Shown here: piece after piece, positions 1 to 8,628 of the stretch
Layout: the number at the start of each line of letters is the position of its first letter
Numbering within the stretch: position 1 is the stretch's first letter
Assembly (NCBI RefSeq): GCF_029504735.1
Contig: NZ_JAQFIP010000015.1
Location: 1 to 63,799 of the forward strand
Origin: Ereboglobus sp. PH5-10
GTDB taxonomy: Bacteria > Verrucomicrobiota > Verrucomicrobiia > Opitutales > Opitutaceae
Direction of reading: 5' to 3'
Length of the DNA stretch: 63,799 nt
Notes under the pieces: generated by a model
What the model saw: the letters and a program-made list of their open reading frames with translations, nothing else
The model's database searches: none
What the model was told of the DNA's origin: nothing
Translations under genes and position numbers: made by a program

Positions 1-137
1 GGCGGTTTGAGACCGGGGCGGGAGTGGGCTACCTGATCGACGAGCGAAGCCAGGTGTATTTTGACTATGAATACAACAAGGCCTCGGACTACGAGCGGCC
101 CTGGTCGCTGAGCCTCGGCTACCGCCGCGCCTGGTAA
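1..137 (+). CDS. C-terminal end of an outer-membrane beta-barrel protein (5' partial)
   Basis: The reading frame beginning at base 3 runs to a TAA at 135-137 and gives 44 residues. These alternate aromatic/hydrophobic and polar residues (VYFDYEYNKASDYE, then SLSLGYRRAW) and end in Trp, as the last strands of autotransporter or other outer-membrane barrels do; a terminal aromatic residue is the usual BAM recognition signal. The rest of the gene lies outside the window, so the passenger or function cannot be assigned. A hairpin terminator follows 25 bases downstream, which supports this being the true gene end. Confidence 0.6.
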   Translation, partial: RFETGAGVGYLIDERSQVYFDYEYNKASDYERPWSLSLGYRRAW

Positions 138-161
138 GAAAAGCGACAACCCGGCAACCAC

Positions 162-188
162 AAGGGCGCGTTCCAAAAACGCGCCCTT
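162..188 (+). terminator. Hairpin terminator after the barrel gene
   Basis: An 11-bp perfect inverted repeat (AAGGGCGCGTT / AACGCGCCCTT) encloses a 5-base loop and is followed by a short T-rich stretch (TGTTGTG). It lies between the stop at 137 and dnaB. The U-tract is weak, so termination efficiency is uncertain. Confidence 0.65.
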
Positions 189-328
189 TGTTGTGCCCGG
201 AGCCCCGCAAAAACGGCCGCGCCGATTATTGGTGTGAACAGTTTTGCGAATAATTTTTTCGCGGTTTTATGATTGCCGCATTGCGTTTCGGCGAACGTCG
301 GTTTGGCTCAATCCTTTGCTGCTCAAAC

Positions 329-1813
329 ATGGCTGACGATTCCGCATCCGCATCCGACCAGAATGCCGCCCACGAGGGCGCGCCTCGTCGTGCGCGCGGC
401 TCGCGGAAGACGGCTGCTGCGGGCGCGTCCGCGGGGCTCACCACAGGTCGCGTCCAGCCGCACAGCCTTGAGGCGGAGGAATACCTTCTTTCCTGCTGCT
501 TGATCGACGGAAACGACACTGTTGCCCGCTGTCTCGAGGGCAAGATTACCGCCAAGTCTTTTTACGCCCCGGCAAACCAAGTCATCTTCGACCGGCTCGT
601 CGAGATGTATAACAACGGCGTGGCCATTGAGGGCGGCACGCTTGCCGAGGAGCTCAAGACCAACCGCCAGCTTGAGGAGGTTGGCGGGTATGCGTATCTC
701 ACCCAGATCAGCGGACGCATTCCAACCGTCGCGCAGGCTCCTTATTTTATCGAAAAAGTCCGCGAGCTTTACCTGCTTCGCGAGCTCATCAAGGTGGCGG
801 CCAATGCCATCGAGGCGTGCTACACGCACGCCGGTCCGCTTGAGTCGTTTATCGACAATGTGGAGAAGGATATTTTTGCCGTTACACAGGATCGCATTTC
901 CGACGCGGCGCAGCAGATGTCCGGCCCCACGCGCTCGGCGATGGAACTCATCACCAAGATGGCGGGGCACAAGGGCGGGCTCACGGGTATATCCTCCGGG
1001 TTGTCCTCGCTCGACAAATTTACCTATGGCTTCCAACCGCAGGAAATGATCATCCTCGCGGCGCGCCCCTCGATGGGCAAAACCTCGCTGGCGCTCAATT
1101 TCGCCGAGGCCGCCGCGCTTCCGCCGCCGCGCAACGACAGGAAGAGCGTGGGCGTGCTCATTTTCTCGCTTGAAATGGGCTCCTCTCAACTTGCCCTGCG
1201 TCTTCTTTGCTCCCGCGCGCGCGTGGACACAAAAAAACTTCGCGACGGCCTCTACCCGCCCGGCGGCGAGGAGTTTTCCCAGCTTCATCAAACCGCCGAC
1301 GAACTCAGCAAGGCGCCCATCTTCATCGACGATTCGAGCCAGCTCACCATCATGGAACTGCGCGCCAAGGCGCGCCGCCTCGCCGCCCGCCTCAAGGACA
1401 CGCCGGCGCCGCTCGGGTTTATCATGGTGGATTATTTGCAGCTTCTCAGCCCCACCGATTCGCGGGTGCCGCGCGAGCAGCAGGTCGCCGAGGCGTCGCG
1501 CGGGTTAAAATCGCTTGCGAAGGAACTAAATGTTCCCGTTCTTGTATTAAGTCAGCTTAATCGTGCCGCTGAAAAAGATGAACGCGTCCCCCGACTCTCC
1601 GACCTCCGTGAATCCGGTTCCATCGAACAGGATGCCGACGTTGTGCTCATGCTCTCCCGTCCCAAGACCGCGGACAAAACCTTCCAGGTTGCCGCGCCCG
1701 AGGCGGACTTAATTATTGCCAAGCAACGAAACGGGCCGGTAGGAGAAATCAAACTACGCTTTGTCAGTAACATTACACGCTTTGAAAACCATAGTAACCA
1801 ACCCGAGCCTTAA
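329..1813 (+). CDS. dnaB: Replicative DNA helicase DnaB
   Basis: This is the hexameric 5'-3' helicase that unwinds DNA at the replication fork and recruits primase. An N-terminal DnaB domain starts near the HSLEAEEYLLSCCL segment and a RecA-like C-terminal domain follows, with Walker A (ARPSMGKTS), Walker B (MVDYLQLL), the LSQLNR segment and the KQRNGP arginine-finger region. At 494 residues it is slightly longer than usual because of an Ala/Ser/Arg-rich N-terminal extension of about 40 residues. I chose ATG 329; an in-frame ATG at 269 would add 20 residues with no family support. Neither start has a clear Shine-Dalgarno. Its 3' end overlaps bamA by about 50 bases in another frame. Confidence 0.95.
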   Translation: MADDSASASDQNAAHEGAPRRARGSRKTAAAGASAGLTTGRVQPHSLEAEEYLLSCCLIDGNDTVARCLEGKITAKSFYAPANQVIFDRLVEMYNNGVAIEGGTLAEELKTNRQLEEVGGYAYLTQISGRIPTVAQAPYFIEKVRELYLLRELIKVAANAIEACYTHAGPLESFIDNVEKDIFAVTQDRISDAAQQMSGPTRSAMELITKMAGHKGGLTGISSGLSSLDKFTYGFQPQEMIILAARPSMGKTSLALNFAEAAALPPPRNDRKSVGVLIFSLEMGSSQLALRLLCSRARVDTKKLRDGLYPPGGEEFSQLHQTADELSKAPIFIDDSSQLTIMELRAKARRLAARLKDTPAPLGFIMVDYLQLLSPTDSRVPREQQVAEASRGLKSLAKELNVPVLVLSQLNRAAEKDERVPRLSDLRESGSIEQDADVVLMLSRPKTADKTFQVAAPEADLIIAKQRNGPVGEIKLRFVSNITRFENHSNQPEP

Positions 1814-4184
1814 ACGGATCACGCGTCTCCTCGTCCTTTTCGCCCTGCTCATCACTCCGTGGGCGGGCGCGCACGCGCAGCACATATCCGCGCCGGGGCT
1901 CGCCCCCTCCGCGCCGCAACCCTATCGCGTGGGCACCGTGACCGTCCGCTTCGTCGGCACGGCCAACATCAACGAGCAGCTCGTTCGCGCCAACATGCAA
2001 GTGCGCCCCGGCATCGAGCTCGACGAGACGATGATCGACAACGACATCCGCTCGCTCTACCGCACCGGGCTCTTTGAGTTTATCGAGGTCAAGCGCGAGG
2101 TTCTGCCCACCCGCGTCATCAACATCATCGTCGAGGTCACGCCGAAATACCGCATTCAGGAAATCCGTTTTGAGGGCAACAAAAACGTCAAGAGCCACAC
2201 TCTTGAGAAGGAGACCAAGAGCCGCCAAAACATGTCCCTCGACGAACGGCAGGTGAAGGCCGACAGCGACAAAATCCGCGAATACTACCAGAAAAAAGGC
2301 TACAACCGCGTTTATGTGAGCTACGACATCGAGCGCGATCGCGCCACCGGTTACGGCACGGTCATCTTCAAAATCCGCGAGGGCAATCGCGTCAAAATCA
2401 AGGACATTCAGTTTACCGGCAACAACAGCATCAAATCCAAAACCCTTCGCGGCCAGTTGAAGGACACCAAGCGCTGGTGGATGTGGTCGTGGCTCACCGG
2501 ATCGGGCCGTTTCAAGGACGAGGAGTTTGAGGACGACCTCGACAAGCTCCGCGACTACTATCGCGAGCAGGGTTTCCTTGATATCGAAATCCCGGCCAGC
2601 AAGGTCACCTATGCCTACCCCGAGGAAAACAAGCTCATTGTCACCATCGCCGTGGAGGAAGGCCGCCAGTATCGCATCGGCGACATCACATTCTCCGGCA
2701 ACAAGCTCTATCCCACGCCGCTATTCCAGCTTCTTATCCAGCAACGCCCCGGCATGGTCTTCACCCCGTCGAAACTCGACCAGGACGTTGAGACAATCCA
2801 GGACTTCTACGGCAAGGACGGCTACCTTGAGACCTACGTCCGCATGGTTCGCAAACCGAACATTGCCACCGGCAACATCGACGTCGAATACCAGATCAAC
2901 GAGAGCGAGCAATACTTTGTCGAATCCATTAAAATCGAGGGCAACACCAAGACCAAGGGCATCGTCATCATCCGCGAACTCAACCTCGGCCCCGGCGAGG
3001 TTTTCGACATGATACGCATGAAGCGCAGCAAAATGCGTCTCGACAACACCCGCTTCTTCGAGGACGCCAATCTTTCCCCCGAAACCACAAACATTCCCGG
3101 ACGCCGCAATCTCAAGATCGCCGTCCAGGAGGGCCGCACGGGAAATCTCCAGTTCGGCGCCGGTTTCAGCTCGCTCGAAAAAGCAGTCGTTTTCGCCGAG
3201 CTCAGCCAGTCGAACTTCGACCTCTTCAACCGCAAATCCTTCTGGCAGGGCGCGGGCCAAAAATTCCGCATCCGCCTGCAGCTTGGTTCCAGCTCGTCGG
3301 AAGCCACGATCAACTTCGAGGAGCCGTGGTTCCTGCAAAAGGAACTCCACCTCGGCTTCACGCTCTATCGCACCAGCCAGAATTACGACAACTCGTATTA
3401 CGATGACATTCGCCTTGGCGCCCAGGTTTCGCTCCGCAAGCGCCTCTTCGAACTCTTCGAGGGCATGATCTCCTACACCTACGAAGAAGCCGAATACAAG
3501 GACATCGATTCCGGTTACGAATCCTACTTCTACAAGCAGGACAAGGATGGCAACTGGTATCTGAGCACCAGCGACCGCATCTCCCGCGTCGGCTTCCAGC
3601 TCCTTCGCGACACCCGCAACAAGATCATCAACACCACCGATGGCGGGCGCATTGAGCTCACCTATCACATCGCCGGCGGCCCCCTTGGCGGCACGATGGA
3701 TTATTACGCGCTCGAATTCCGCGGCTCGCAATTCTTCCCCATATTCCGCGCGCAGGAGCAATCCCTCGGCGTGTTTCTCCGCGCCGGCGTGGTTGAGGGC
3801 TTCGGCGACACTCCGAGCGTCCAATATGCCCAGCGCTTCTTCCTTGGCGGACCCTATTCGCTGCGCGGCTTCGAGAATCGCGACGTCGGCCCGAAGGATT
3901 CATCCGGCTCAAGCATGGGCGGAAACACCTACGGCATGTTGAGCGTTGAATACTCTTTCGACATCGTGAGTCCCGTCCGCTTTGCGTTCTTCTACGACGC
4001 CGGTTTCGTGAATGAAAAGTCCTACGATTTTAATCCGTCCAGCTACAACGACAACTTTGGTTTCGGCCTTCGCCTCTTTGTTGCCGGCGCGCCGCTCAGT
4101 CTCGACTTCGGCATTCCGCTGACAACCGACAAGTGGAACCACAACGGCAACCAGTTCAACTTCTCGTTCGGAACCCGTTTCTAA
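1761..4184 (+). CDS. bamA: Outer-membrane protein assembly factor BamA
   Basis: BamA is the central subunit of the BAM complex that inserts beta-barrel proteins into the outer membrane. The 807-residue product has a signal peptide (LLVLFALLITPWAGAHAQ), five POTRA repeats over roughly residues 35-440, and a C-terminal 16-strand barrel with the loop-6 motif LRGFENRDVGP (the family's VRGF) and a terminal Phe (FSFGTRF). No ATG lies upstream of the signal peptide, so the start is probably TTG 1761, with AGGAG at 1741-1745 rather far upstream; TTG 1782 is an alternative. Either way it begins inside dnaB, suggesting co-transcription. Confidence 0.93.
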   Translation: MSVTLHALKTIVTNPSLKRITRLLVLFALLITPWAGAHAQHISAPGLAPSAPQPYRVGTVTVRFVGTANINEQLVRANMQVRPGIELDETMIDNDIRSLYRTGLFEFIEVKREVLPTRVINIIVEVTPKYRIQEIRFEGNKNVKSHTLEKETKSRQNMSLDERQVKADSDKIREYYQKKGYNRVYVSYDIERDRATGYGTVIFKIREGNRVKIKDIQFTGNNSIKSKTLRGQLKDTKRWWMWSWLTGSGRFKDEEFEDDLDKLRDYYREQGFLDIEIPASKVTYAYPEENKLIVTIAVEEGRQYRIGDITFSGNKLYPTPLFQLLIQQRPGMVFTPSKLDQDVETIQDFYGKDGYLETYVRMVRKPNIATGNIDVEYQINESEQYFVESIKIEGNTKTKGIVIIRELNLGPGEVFDMIRMKRSKMRLDNTRFFEDANLSPETTNIPGRRNLKIAVQEGRTGNLQFGAGFSSLEKAVVFAELSQSNFDLFNRKSFWQGAGQKFRIRLQLGSSSSEATINFEEPWFLQKELHLGFTLYRTSQNYDNSYYDDIRLGAQVSLRKRLFELFEGMISYTYEEAEYKDIDSGYESYFYKQDKDGNWYLSTSDRISRVGFQLLRDTRNKIINTTDGGRIELTYHIAGGPLGGTMDYYALEFRGSQFFPIFRAQEQSLGVFLRAGVVEGFGDTPSVQYAQRFFLGGPYSLRGFENRDVGPKDSSGSSMGGNTYGMLSVEYSFDIVSPVRFAFFYDAGFVNEKSYDFNPSSYNDNFGFGLRLFVAGAPLSLDFGIPLTTDKWNHNGNQFNFSFGTRF

Positions 4185-4322
4185 TAACGCCAGCGCGTGT
4201 TGGCTTTGGGACTTTGGTCGGGCGTGCCCGCCGAGCGCGCCGGGAATTACGAGAGCCAAACACGGCGGATGTCGCTTGCGCCCGGTGACGATGTTTCGAG
4301 CATTCGAGACAGTCTGGCAACC

Positions 4323-4344
4323 GCCCTGCCAAAAACGACAGGGC
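4323..4344. terminator. Weak hairpin between convergent bamA and the phosphatase gene
   Basis: GCCCTG and CAGGGC pair around a 10-base loop, with a short T-containing run (TATTTAT) after it on the plus strand. It lies in the convergent gap 4185-4360 and could serve bamA. The 6-bp stem is weak; the rest of the gap shows nothing else recognisable. Confidence 0.3.
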
Positions 4345-4360
4345 TATTTATAAGGATGCG

Positions 4361-5200
4361 CTATTTGCCGTAAGGTTTGTCGTTCAGGATTTTCAGCTGA
4401 AAACTGCCGTCGGCTTGCTGTTCGAGCATCCAGATTCCGATATTGGGGGAATGGGGAATCTTTTCCGGGCGGTCCGCCTCGTTGAGGAAAACGCTCAGGA
4501 GCGCCTTGCCGTTGTTGCCGTGGCCCGAGAGCAGGATGGATTTGCCCTCGCCCTTTTTGCCCCCGAAGCGCTCCTTCACGAGCGCGACAACAGCCTCCAG
4601 CGACGCCTTCGTGTCGGCGGCGCGCTGCTCGTCGCCATTTTTCTTCGGCGAGTAGAAAAGACGCGAGCCCTCCGGATTTTGGCGAAGTGTGAAGAAAGGC
4701 TTTTCGTCGTCCGGCAGTTTGATTGCCTCGCCGCGGAGATAATTCTTGTTGGGCTCGGGGAGCCTGCCCTTAAAAAACAGCGGAATGATCGCGCCGCTGA
4801 ACTCGGCGAGTTCGGGCCAAATCTCGGCGGTCTGCTTTGTTTCGCGCAGGTATTGGAGAATGGTCTGACGGCAGCGCCAGACGGGGCTGCACGCGATAAA
4901 ATCGAATTGGCGGGCCTTGAGTTTTTCCGCGGCTTCGCCGACTTGTTTGGCGCCCTTGGGCGTGAATTGCTTCGAGTCGCCGACATAGGCCGGCCATTGG
5001 TCTTTTGGCATGCCGCTTTTCTCAAATTCCTTTTTCACGTTATGGCCGCATTCAATGTGCCGGATGTAGTATACTTTCAGTCCGGCGGCGTCGCAAACCG
5101 CCGCGAGCAGCAGCCATGCGGCGGCCAGGCTCGCAAATCGGAGAATCCGTTTAAGGACGCGGTTGTCGGAGGAGGGGAGGGCGGTGTTCTTTTTGTGCAT
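4361..5200 (-). CDS. Exported histidine phosphatase family protein
   Basis: The 279-residue product has an N-terminal hydrophobic segment ([16 protein letters not shown]), so it is probably exported. The histidine-phosphatase (phosphoglycerate-mutase-like) core follows: [10 protein letters not shown] corresponds to the RHG motif carrying the phosphorylated His, with Ile in place of Gly; [10 protein letters not shown] supplies the second Arg; SGHGNNG supplies the second His. The catalytic set is therefore present. I chose the ATG at 5200 (MHKKNTALP) because upstream in-frame codons give only a Pro-rich, non-conserved stretch. The substrate cannot be inferred. The gap 5201-5442 contains no gene I can support. 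Confidence 0.75.
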   Translation of the reverse strand: MHKKNTALPSSDNRVLKRILRFASLAAAWLLLAAVCDAAGLKVYYIRHIECGHNVKKEFEKSGMPKDQWPAYVGDSKQFTPKGAKQVGEAAEKLKARQFDFIACSPVWRCRQTILQYLRETKQTAEIWPELAEFSGAIIPLFFKGRLPEPNKNYLRGEAIKLPDDEKPFFTLRQNPEGSRLFYSPKKNGDEQRAADTKASLEAVVALVKERFGGKKGEGKSILLSGHGNNGKALLSVFLNEADRPEKIPHSPNIGIWMLEQQADGSFQLKILNDKPYGK

Positions 5201-5442
5201 CGGATTTTGTGGTGAAGGGGAGGGCGGGCGGGCAACGTCACCAAGACGCCCCAAATCGCGGTCGGTTTCAAGTCGCAGCACCCTTCATGCTTGTCGGGTT
5301 TTGCGGGTTCGCACAGCCGCGGCTGGAGCCTTTGTTGCGCGCTGCAACGCGGCATCGGCGGAAAGCGGTGCCGCGCCCGGCAAATTAAAACCGGACGCGT
5401 GTGTTGTTGTGTTGCCGCGTGCGCGCGGGCAATGCGACGCGG

Positions 5443-6714
5443 TCACGCAACCCTGGCCAGCGGCTTGAACTCCAGGTCGTTGAGCGACGCGCCGTCGTGC
5501 ATTCGGATCACGCTTACCTTGAGCTTGCCGGCGTCGGCGTGGCCGCGGATGACGGTCGCGCGTTCCGGTTGCGGGCCGCCGCCGGTGATCTGCGTGTAGG
5601 GGAACTCCGCGGTTGGCTGCAACAACGCGTGGCGATGCGTGTGCCCGGAAATGATGATCTGCGCGCCCCACTTGACCAAGGCGCCTTGCCACGCGAGCCG
5701 TCCGCGCAGGCTGTAGCGGTCGAAGCCCTTGCCCTCGTAATCCTGCGGTCTTTCGTCGGTCCAGCGCAGCGGGATGTGGCAGAAAACCACGCGGTAGGGC
5801 GCGTCGCGCATTTCGGGGCGGCGGATGACTTCCTCCAGCCACGCGGCTTGCTCGCGAATGATCGGCTCGAAGGCGGCGCCTCCCCGGTAGCTGCGGTGGT
5901 TGTCGGGTTTGTCCTCCCCGGTGTCCAGGGCGATGGCGGCCATCGGACCCGAGCGAAACGCGTAGAAGGGGCGGTTGCCGTCGGGATATTCCACGTAGTC
6001 CGACATCCTGCCGGCCCAGAGTCCGCGCACGTCGTGGTTGCCGCGCGTGTCAAAAATCGGCGGCCCCTCGGCGAGGTCAACGCCTTGGGGACAGACATAC
6101 AGCCCGGGCAGGAGCGCGCGGTCGTTGACGTTGTTGCTCATGTCGCCGTTCCAAAGCATGAAGTCGTCATCGGCCCGGCGCGCGGCGTGAAGGGCGCGAA
6201 TGGTTTCGTTGCGGTCATGCGTGTCGTTCCAAACGGAAAACTGCGTTTCGCGCGCGTTGGGGGCGAGCGTCTTGGTTGTGTAGATTCGCGACCGGGTTTC
6301 CGGCACGGGTTCCCGCAGCACGGCTTTCTGGCTGCCAATGTAGGGAAGCGCGGGCCTGGTCACGACGCGCCAGTAATAACGGGTGCCCGGTTTCAGGTTG
6401 CGAACCTTGATTTTGACCACGGTGTCGTCGTGCCGGACGAAGCCGAACGAATCGCCCCTGACGGTGGAGCCCAGCTTTTCCGTCTCGCCATACTCAAGCC
6501 ACACAAGGGCGTCGGCGGTAAGCGGGATGGTGACGGTAAAGCTGTCCGGCGTCGGCGCAAAAACGGCCGGCGTTCCATTGACAAGCGTGTCGGGGTCGCC
6601 GGGCGGGGTTGTTGTTTTGGTTCCGGCTCCGGTGGCGGCGGAGGCGGAAATTTTGCCGGCAGCCGCGAGCGCCCCGGTGAGTCCGATTGTTTGGATGAAT
6701 TGGCGACGATGCAT
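5443..6714 (-). CDS. Tat-exported calcineurin-like metallophosphoesterase
   Basis: The product is 423 residues and starts with a Tat signal (MHRRQFIQTIGLTGALAA), indicating folded export. A fibronectin-III-like segment of the purple-acid-phosphatase type follows (about residues 40-150, with TRYYWRVV). The catalytic domain then shows all metal-binding blocks in order: WNDTHD, NGDMSNN, RGNHD, CHIP and GHTHRH. Such proteins hydrolyse phosphomono- or diesters outside the cytoplasm; the substrate is unknown. The ATG at 6714 places the twin-arginine motif correctly; the ORF extends 15 codons further upstream without support. The gene stands alone between same-strand neighbours. Confidence 0.85.
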   Translation of the reverse strand: MHRRQFIQTIGLTGALAAAGKISASAATGAGTKTTTPPGDPDTLVNGTPAVFAPTPDSFTVTIPLTADALVWLEYGETEKLGSTVRGDSFGFVRHDDTVVKIKVRNLKPGTRYYWRVVTRPALPYIGSQKAVLREPVPETRSRIYTTKTLAPNARETQFSVWNDTHDRNETIRALHAARRADDDFMLWNGDMSNNVNDRALLPGLYVCPQGVDLAEGPPIFDTRGNHDVRGLWAGRMSDYVEYPDGNRPFYAFRSGPMAAIALDTGEDKPDNHRSYRGGAAFEPIIREQAAWLEEVIRRPEMRDAPYRVVFCHIPLRWTDERPQDYEGKGFDRYSLRGRLAWQGALVKWGAQIIISGHTHRHALLQPTAEFPYTQITGGGPQPERATVIRGHADAGKLKVSVIRMHDGASLNDLEFKPLARVA

Positions 6715-6803
6715 GACGGGTATGTTTCCTAACAGGGGGAGCACGGACTTCAAGCGCAAGTAATCATCCGTTCTCCATTATATTCATGTTCTTGCGTGAA
6801 TTA

Positions 6804-7223
6804 TTATTCAGCCGCCGGGTATGTTTTCCACGGCCACATCACACAACCGTCGATGTCGCCAATCAGTGCAAAATCAACTTTTCCCTTCATTACAAACGGC
6901 AGCACTTCGATGTTTTCCGGCAGAAGCGCCCGCGCCGCGCGCCATGATTTTCCGCTTACCCAAACATCGTCCACGAGCAGCACGCGTTTCCACGCGCCCA
7001 AGTCAGGCGCGCTTCCGAGCAACACCGGCTCCGCGTGGCGCGGTTCGTTTTTTTCATCGCGGTAGTTGAGCGCGATCACCCGCATGCCGACGCCCAGTTG
7101 GTGCGCCGCGAGCGCCGCCGGCACCACGCCGCCCGACGCGATTCCCACCACGCCGTCAATCCTTTCGGGGAACTGCCACGCGCGCAAACGCGCGGAAATC
7201 ATTTCAAGTGCAAGCGGTGTCAT
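6804..7223 (-). CDS. Small phosphoribosyltransferase-family protein
   Basis: The product is 139 residues. The PRPP-binding loop VLLVDDVWVSGKS and the upstream substrate/pyrophosphate-loop region GVVGIASGGVVPAALAA are clear, placing it in the type I phosphoribosyltransferase fold, possibly nucleobase salvage or a regulatory relative. I chose ATG 7223 (MTPLALEM), which makes a compact one-domain protein; a longer frame reaches 7550 but overlaps the neighbouring gene and looks non-coding. Its stop-proximal neighbour is the metallophosphoesterase; 59 bases upstream ends a small membrane protein on the same strand, so the two may be co-transcribed. Confidence 0.75.
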   Translation of the reverse strand: MTPLALEMISARLRAWQFPERIDGVVGIASGGVVPAALAAHQLGVGMRVIALNYRDEKNEPRHAEPVLLGSAPDLGAWKRVLLVDDVWVSGKSWRAARALLPENIEVLPFVMKGKVDFALIGDIDGCVMWPWKTYPAAE

Positions 7224-7282
7224 GGGTCGGATTGTTGGAGTTTGATTATTGAAGTTGGAGTTTTCCCCCGGGGCGCGGGCAA

Positions 7283-7894
7283 CTACGCCGCGGCCTCCGG
7301 ACCGTGGCCGCCACCGCCATTGCCTCCGATCCATCCTCGCGCCAATGCGAAGTTGATTGCCGCGAGCACGACCAATCCCGGCGCGCCCCGCGAAACAGAC
7401 CTCGCGAAAAACTCCGTCGCCGCGCCCAGGTTGCCAAAAATATCCACGCCCGCGGCGATCAACGCGCACGAGCACACCTTCGCCGCCACATACGCCAGAG
7501 GAGCCAGCAGCCAGAACGCCCGCCCGCGAGGGTTGCGCAGCACCAGCCACGAAAACACAACAAACACCGCCACCTCAAACGTCAGCACCGTGTTGATGCG
7601 CAGCTCGGGAAAATTGGTCAGGAAATTATTCGCGACCGGCCCAAACGCCGCCACGAGCAAACCCGGCCAGATTCCATACAGATACACCGCCACAAACGCG
7701 GCCCAAAACATCGGCAGTAAAAACGCACCCAGCGGCGCTCCGCCGCCCCAGGGCGCCATGTGCACGATGACCGGCATTGCCAGTGCCAGCGCGAGCACAA
7801 GCGCGTTTGCGCGCACCCTCACACCGCGCACGGCGTGTCCCCCCGCGATTGCCCGCGGGCGCGGGCCGGAAATAATCGGGACGCCGTTTGCCAT
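7283..7894 (-). CDS. Small integral membrane protein, possibly ECF-transporter S-component-like
   Basis: The product is 203 residues with about five or six hydrophobic segments (ALVLALALAMPVIVHMA; MFWAAFVAVYLYGIWPGLLV; VLTFEVAVFVVFSWLVL; FWLLAPLAYVAAKVC; LVVLAAINFALA). The size and the arrangement of a short re-entrant segment (GPVANNFLTNFPEL) between helices resemble substrate-binding S components of energy-coupling-factor vitamin importers. That is a fold-level guess, not a family match. The ATG at 7894 starts the protein just before the basic Arg-rich segment. Next to it lies the phosphoribosyltransferase gene, compatible with a base or vitamin salvage pair. Confidence 0.55.
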   Translation of the reverse strand: MANGVPIISGPRPRAIAGGHAVRGVRVRANALVLALALAMPVIVHMAPWGGGAPLGAFLLPMFWAAFVAVYLYGIWPGLLVAAFGPVANNFLTNFPELRINTVLTFEVAVFVVFSWLVLRNPRGRAFWLLAPLAYVAAKVCSCALIAAGVDIFGNLGAATEFFARSVSRGAPGLVVLAAINFALARGWIGGNGGGGHGPEAAA

Positions 7895-7974
7895 AAGGCG
7901 CGATAGTGTGCGTTTTATGGCCCGTTCGTAAAGTCGAAGCTGCGCAATCCGGGAACGCCGTTCCCGCGCGGAGG

Positions 7975-8499
7975 TTATTTTTTTGCCTGCAGCTCGGCCA
8001 GGCGCGCCTTTGCCTTTTTGAGGCGCGCCTCCAGTTTTTCGACATTGTCCCGCACCTGCGCGTAATGGTCGCGCAAGGGCGCCTTGGCCGTGTCGCTGCC
8101 CGGGCCGTTCAGGCGCTCCTCGATTTTTTGCATGTTGGCGCGTTGTAGCTCGATCTCCTTGGCAACGGCGCCGGCCTCGGTCTCGTAACCGAGAAGCAAC
8201 ACCTCGCCGAATGTTTTGCCGTTGATGTATTCGCACAGTTTCCACGCGACCGGATCGACGCCCGACGCCTCCTTGCGCAGCATGATGCCGAGGCGGATTT
8301 CCTTCACGCATTCCTCGAACTCCCGCATTTCCGCGACGGGGATTTTTTGCCCGGCCTTTGCCGTCCATTCCTTGAACGCGTCGGGGGAGGTCGCGGAGAT
8401 GGGCGTGGTGCGCGGATCGGCGGGTTCGGAGCACGCCGCGAGAAACAGGCATGCAAGGGCTATCAAGACAAAACCAAGGGAGTGACGGTATGTTTTCAT
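7975..8499 (-). CDS. Small predicted lipoprotein with C-terminal coiled coil
   Basis: The product is 174 residues. Its signal peptide ends in a lipobox (LFLAAC), so Cys would be lipidated and the protein membrane-anchored. The C-terminal third is rich in charged residues with heptad spacing (EIELQRANMQKIEERL, then NVEKLEARLKKAKARLAEL), predicting a coiled coil. I do not recognise a family and assign no function. ATG 8499 (MKTYRHS) fits a signal peptide better than the ATG seven codons upstream. The 129-base gap to the next gene is a divergent promoter region. Confidence 0.65.
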   Translation of the reverse strand: MKTYRHSLGFVLIALACLFLAACSEPADPRTTPISATSPDAFKEWTAKAGQKIPVAEMREFEECVKEIRLGIMLRKEASGVDPVAWKLCEYINGKTFGEVLLLGYETEAGAVAKEIELQRANMQKIEERLNGPGSDTAKAPLRDHYAQVRDNVEKLEARLKKAKARLAELQAKK

Positions 8500-8628
8500 G
8501 GCGGTAAAAAGCTGTGCCATTTATCCGAATTTTGCCCCGCTATGCAAGGCCGCGCTTCGGGTCTTTTCTCCGTGCGTTTTCCTCGCACTGGAGCGCGGGA
8601 CTGGTTTGGATCGGCGTGATTAATTCCA

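Noticed and set aside
7283-8452. 389-codon minus-strand ORF covering the membrane protein and the lipoprotein gene
   Set aside because: Only the part after the ATG at 7894 has membrane-protein character; the first half is an Arg/Gly-rich out-of-frame shadow of the lipoprotein gene.
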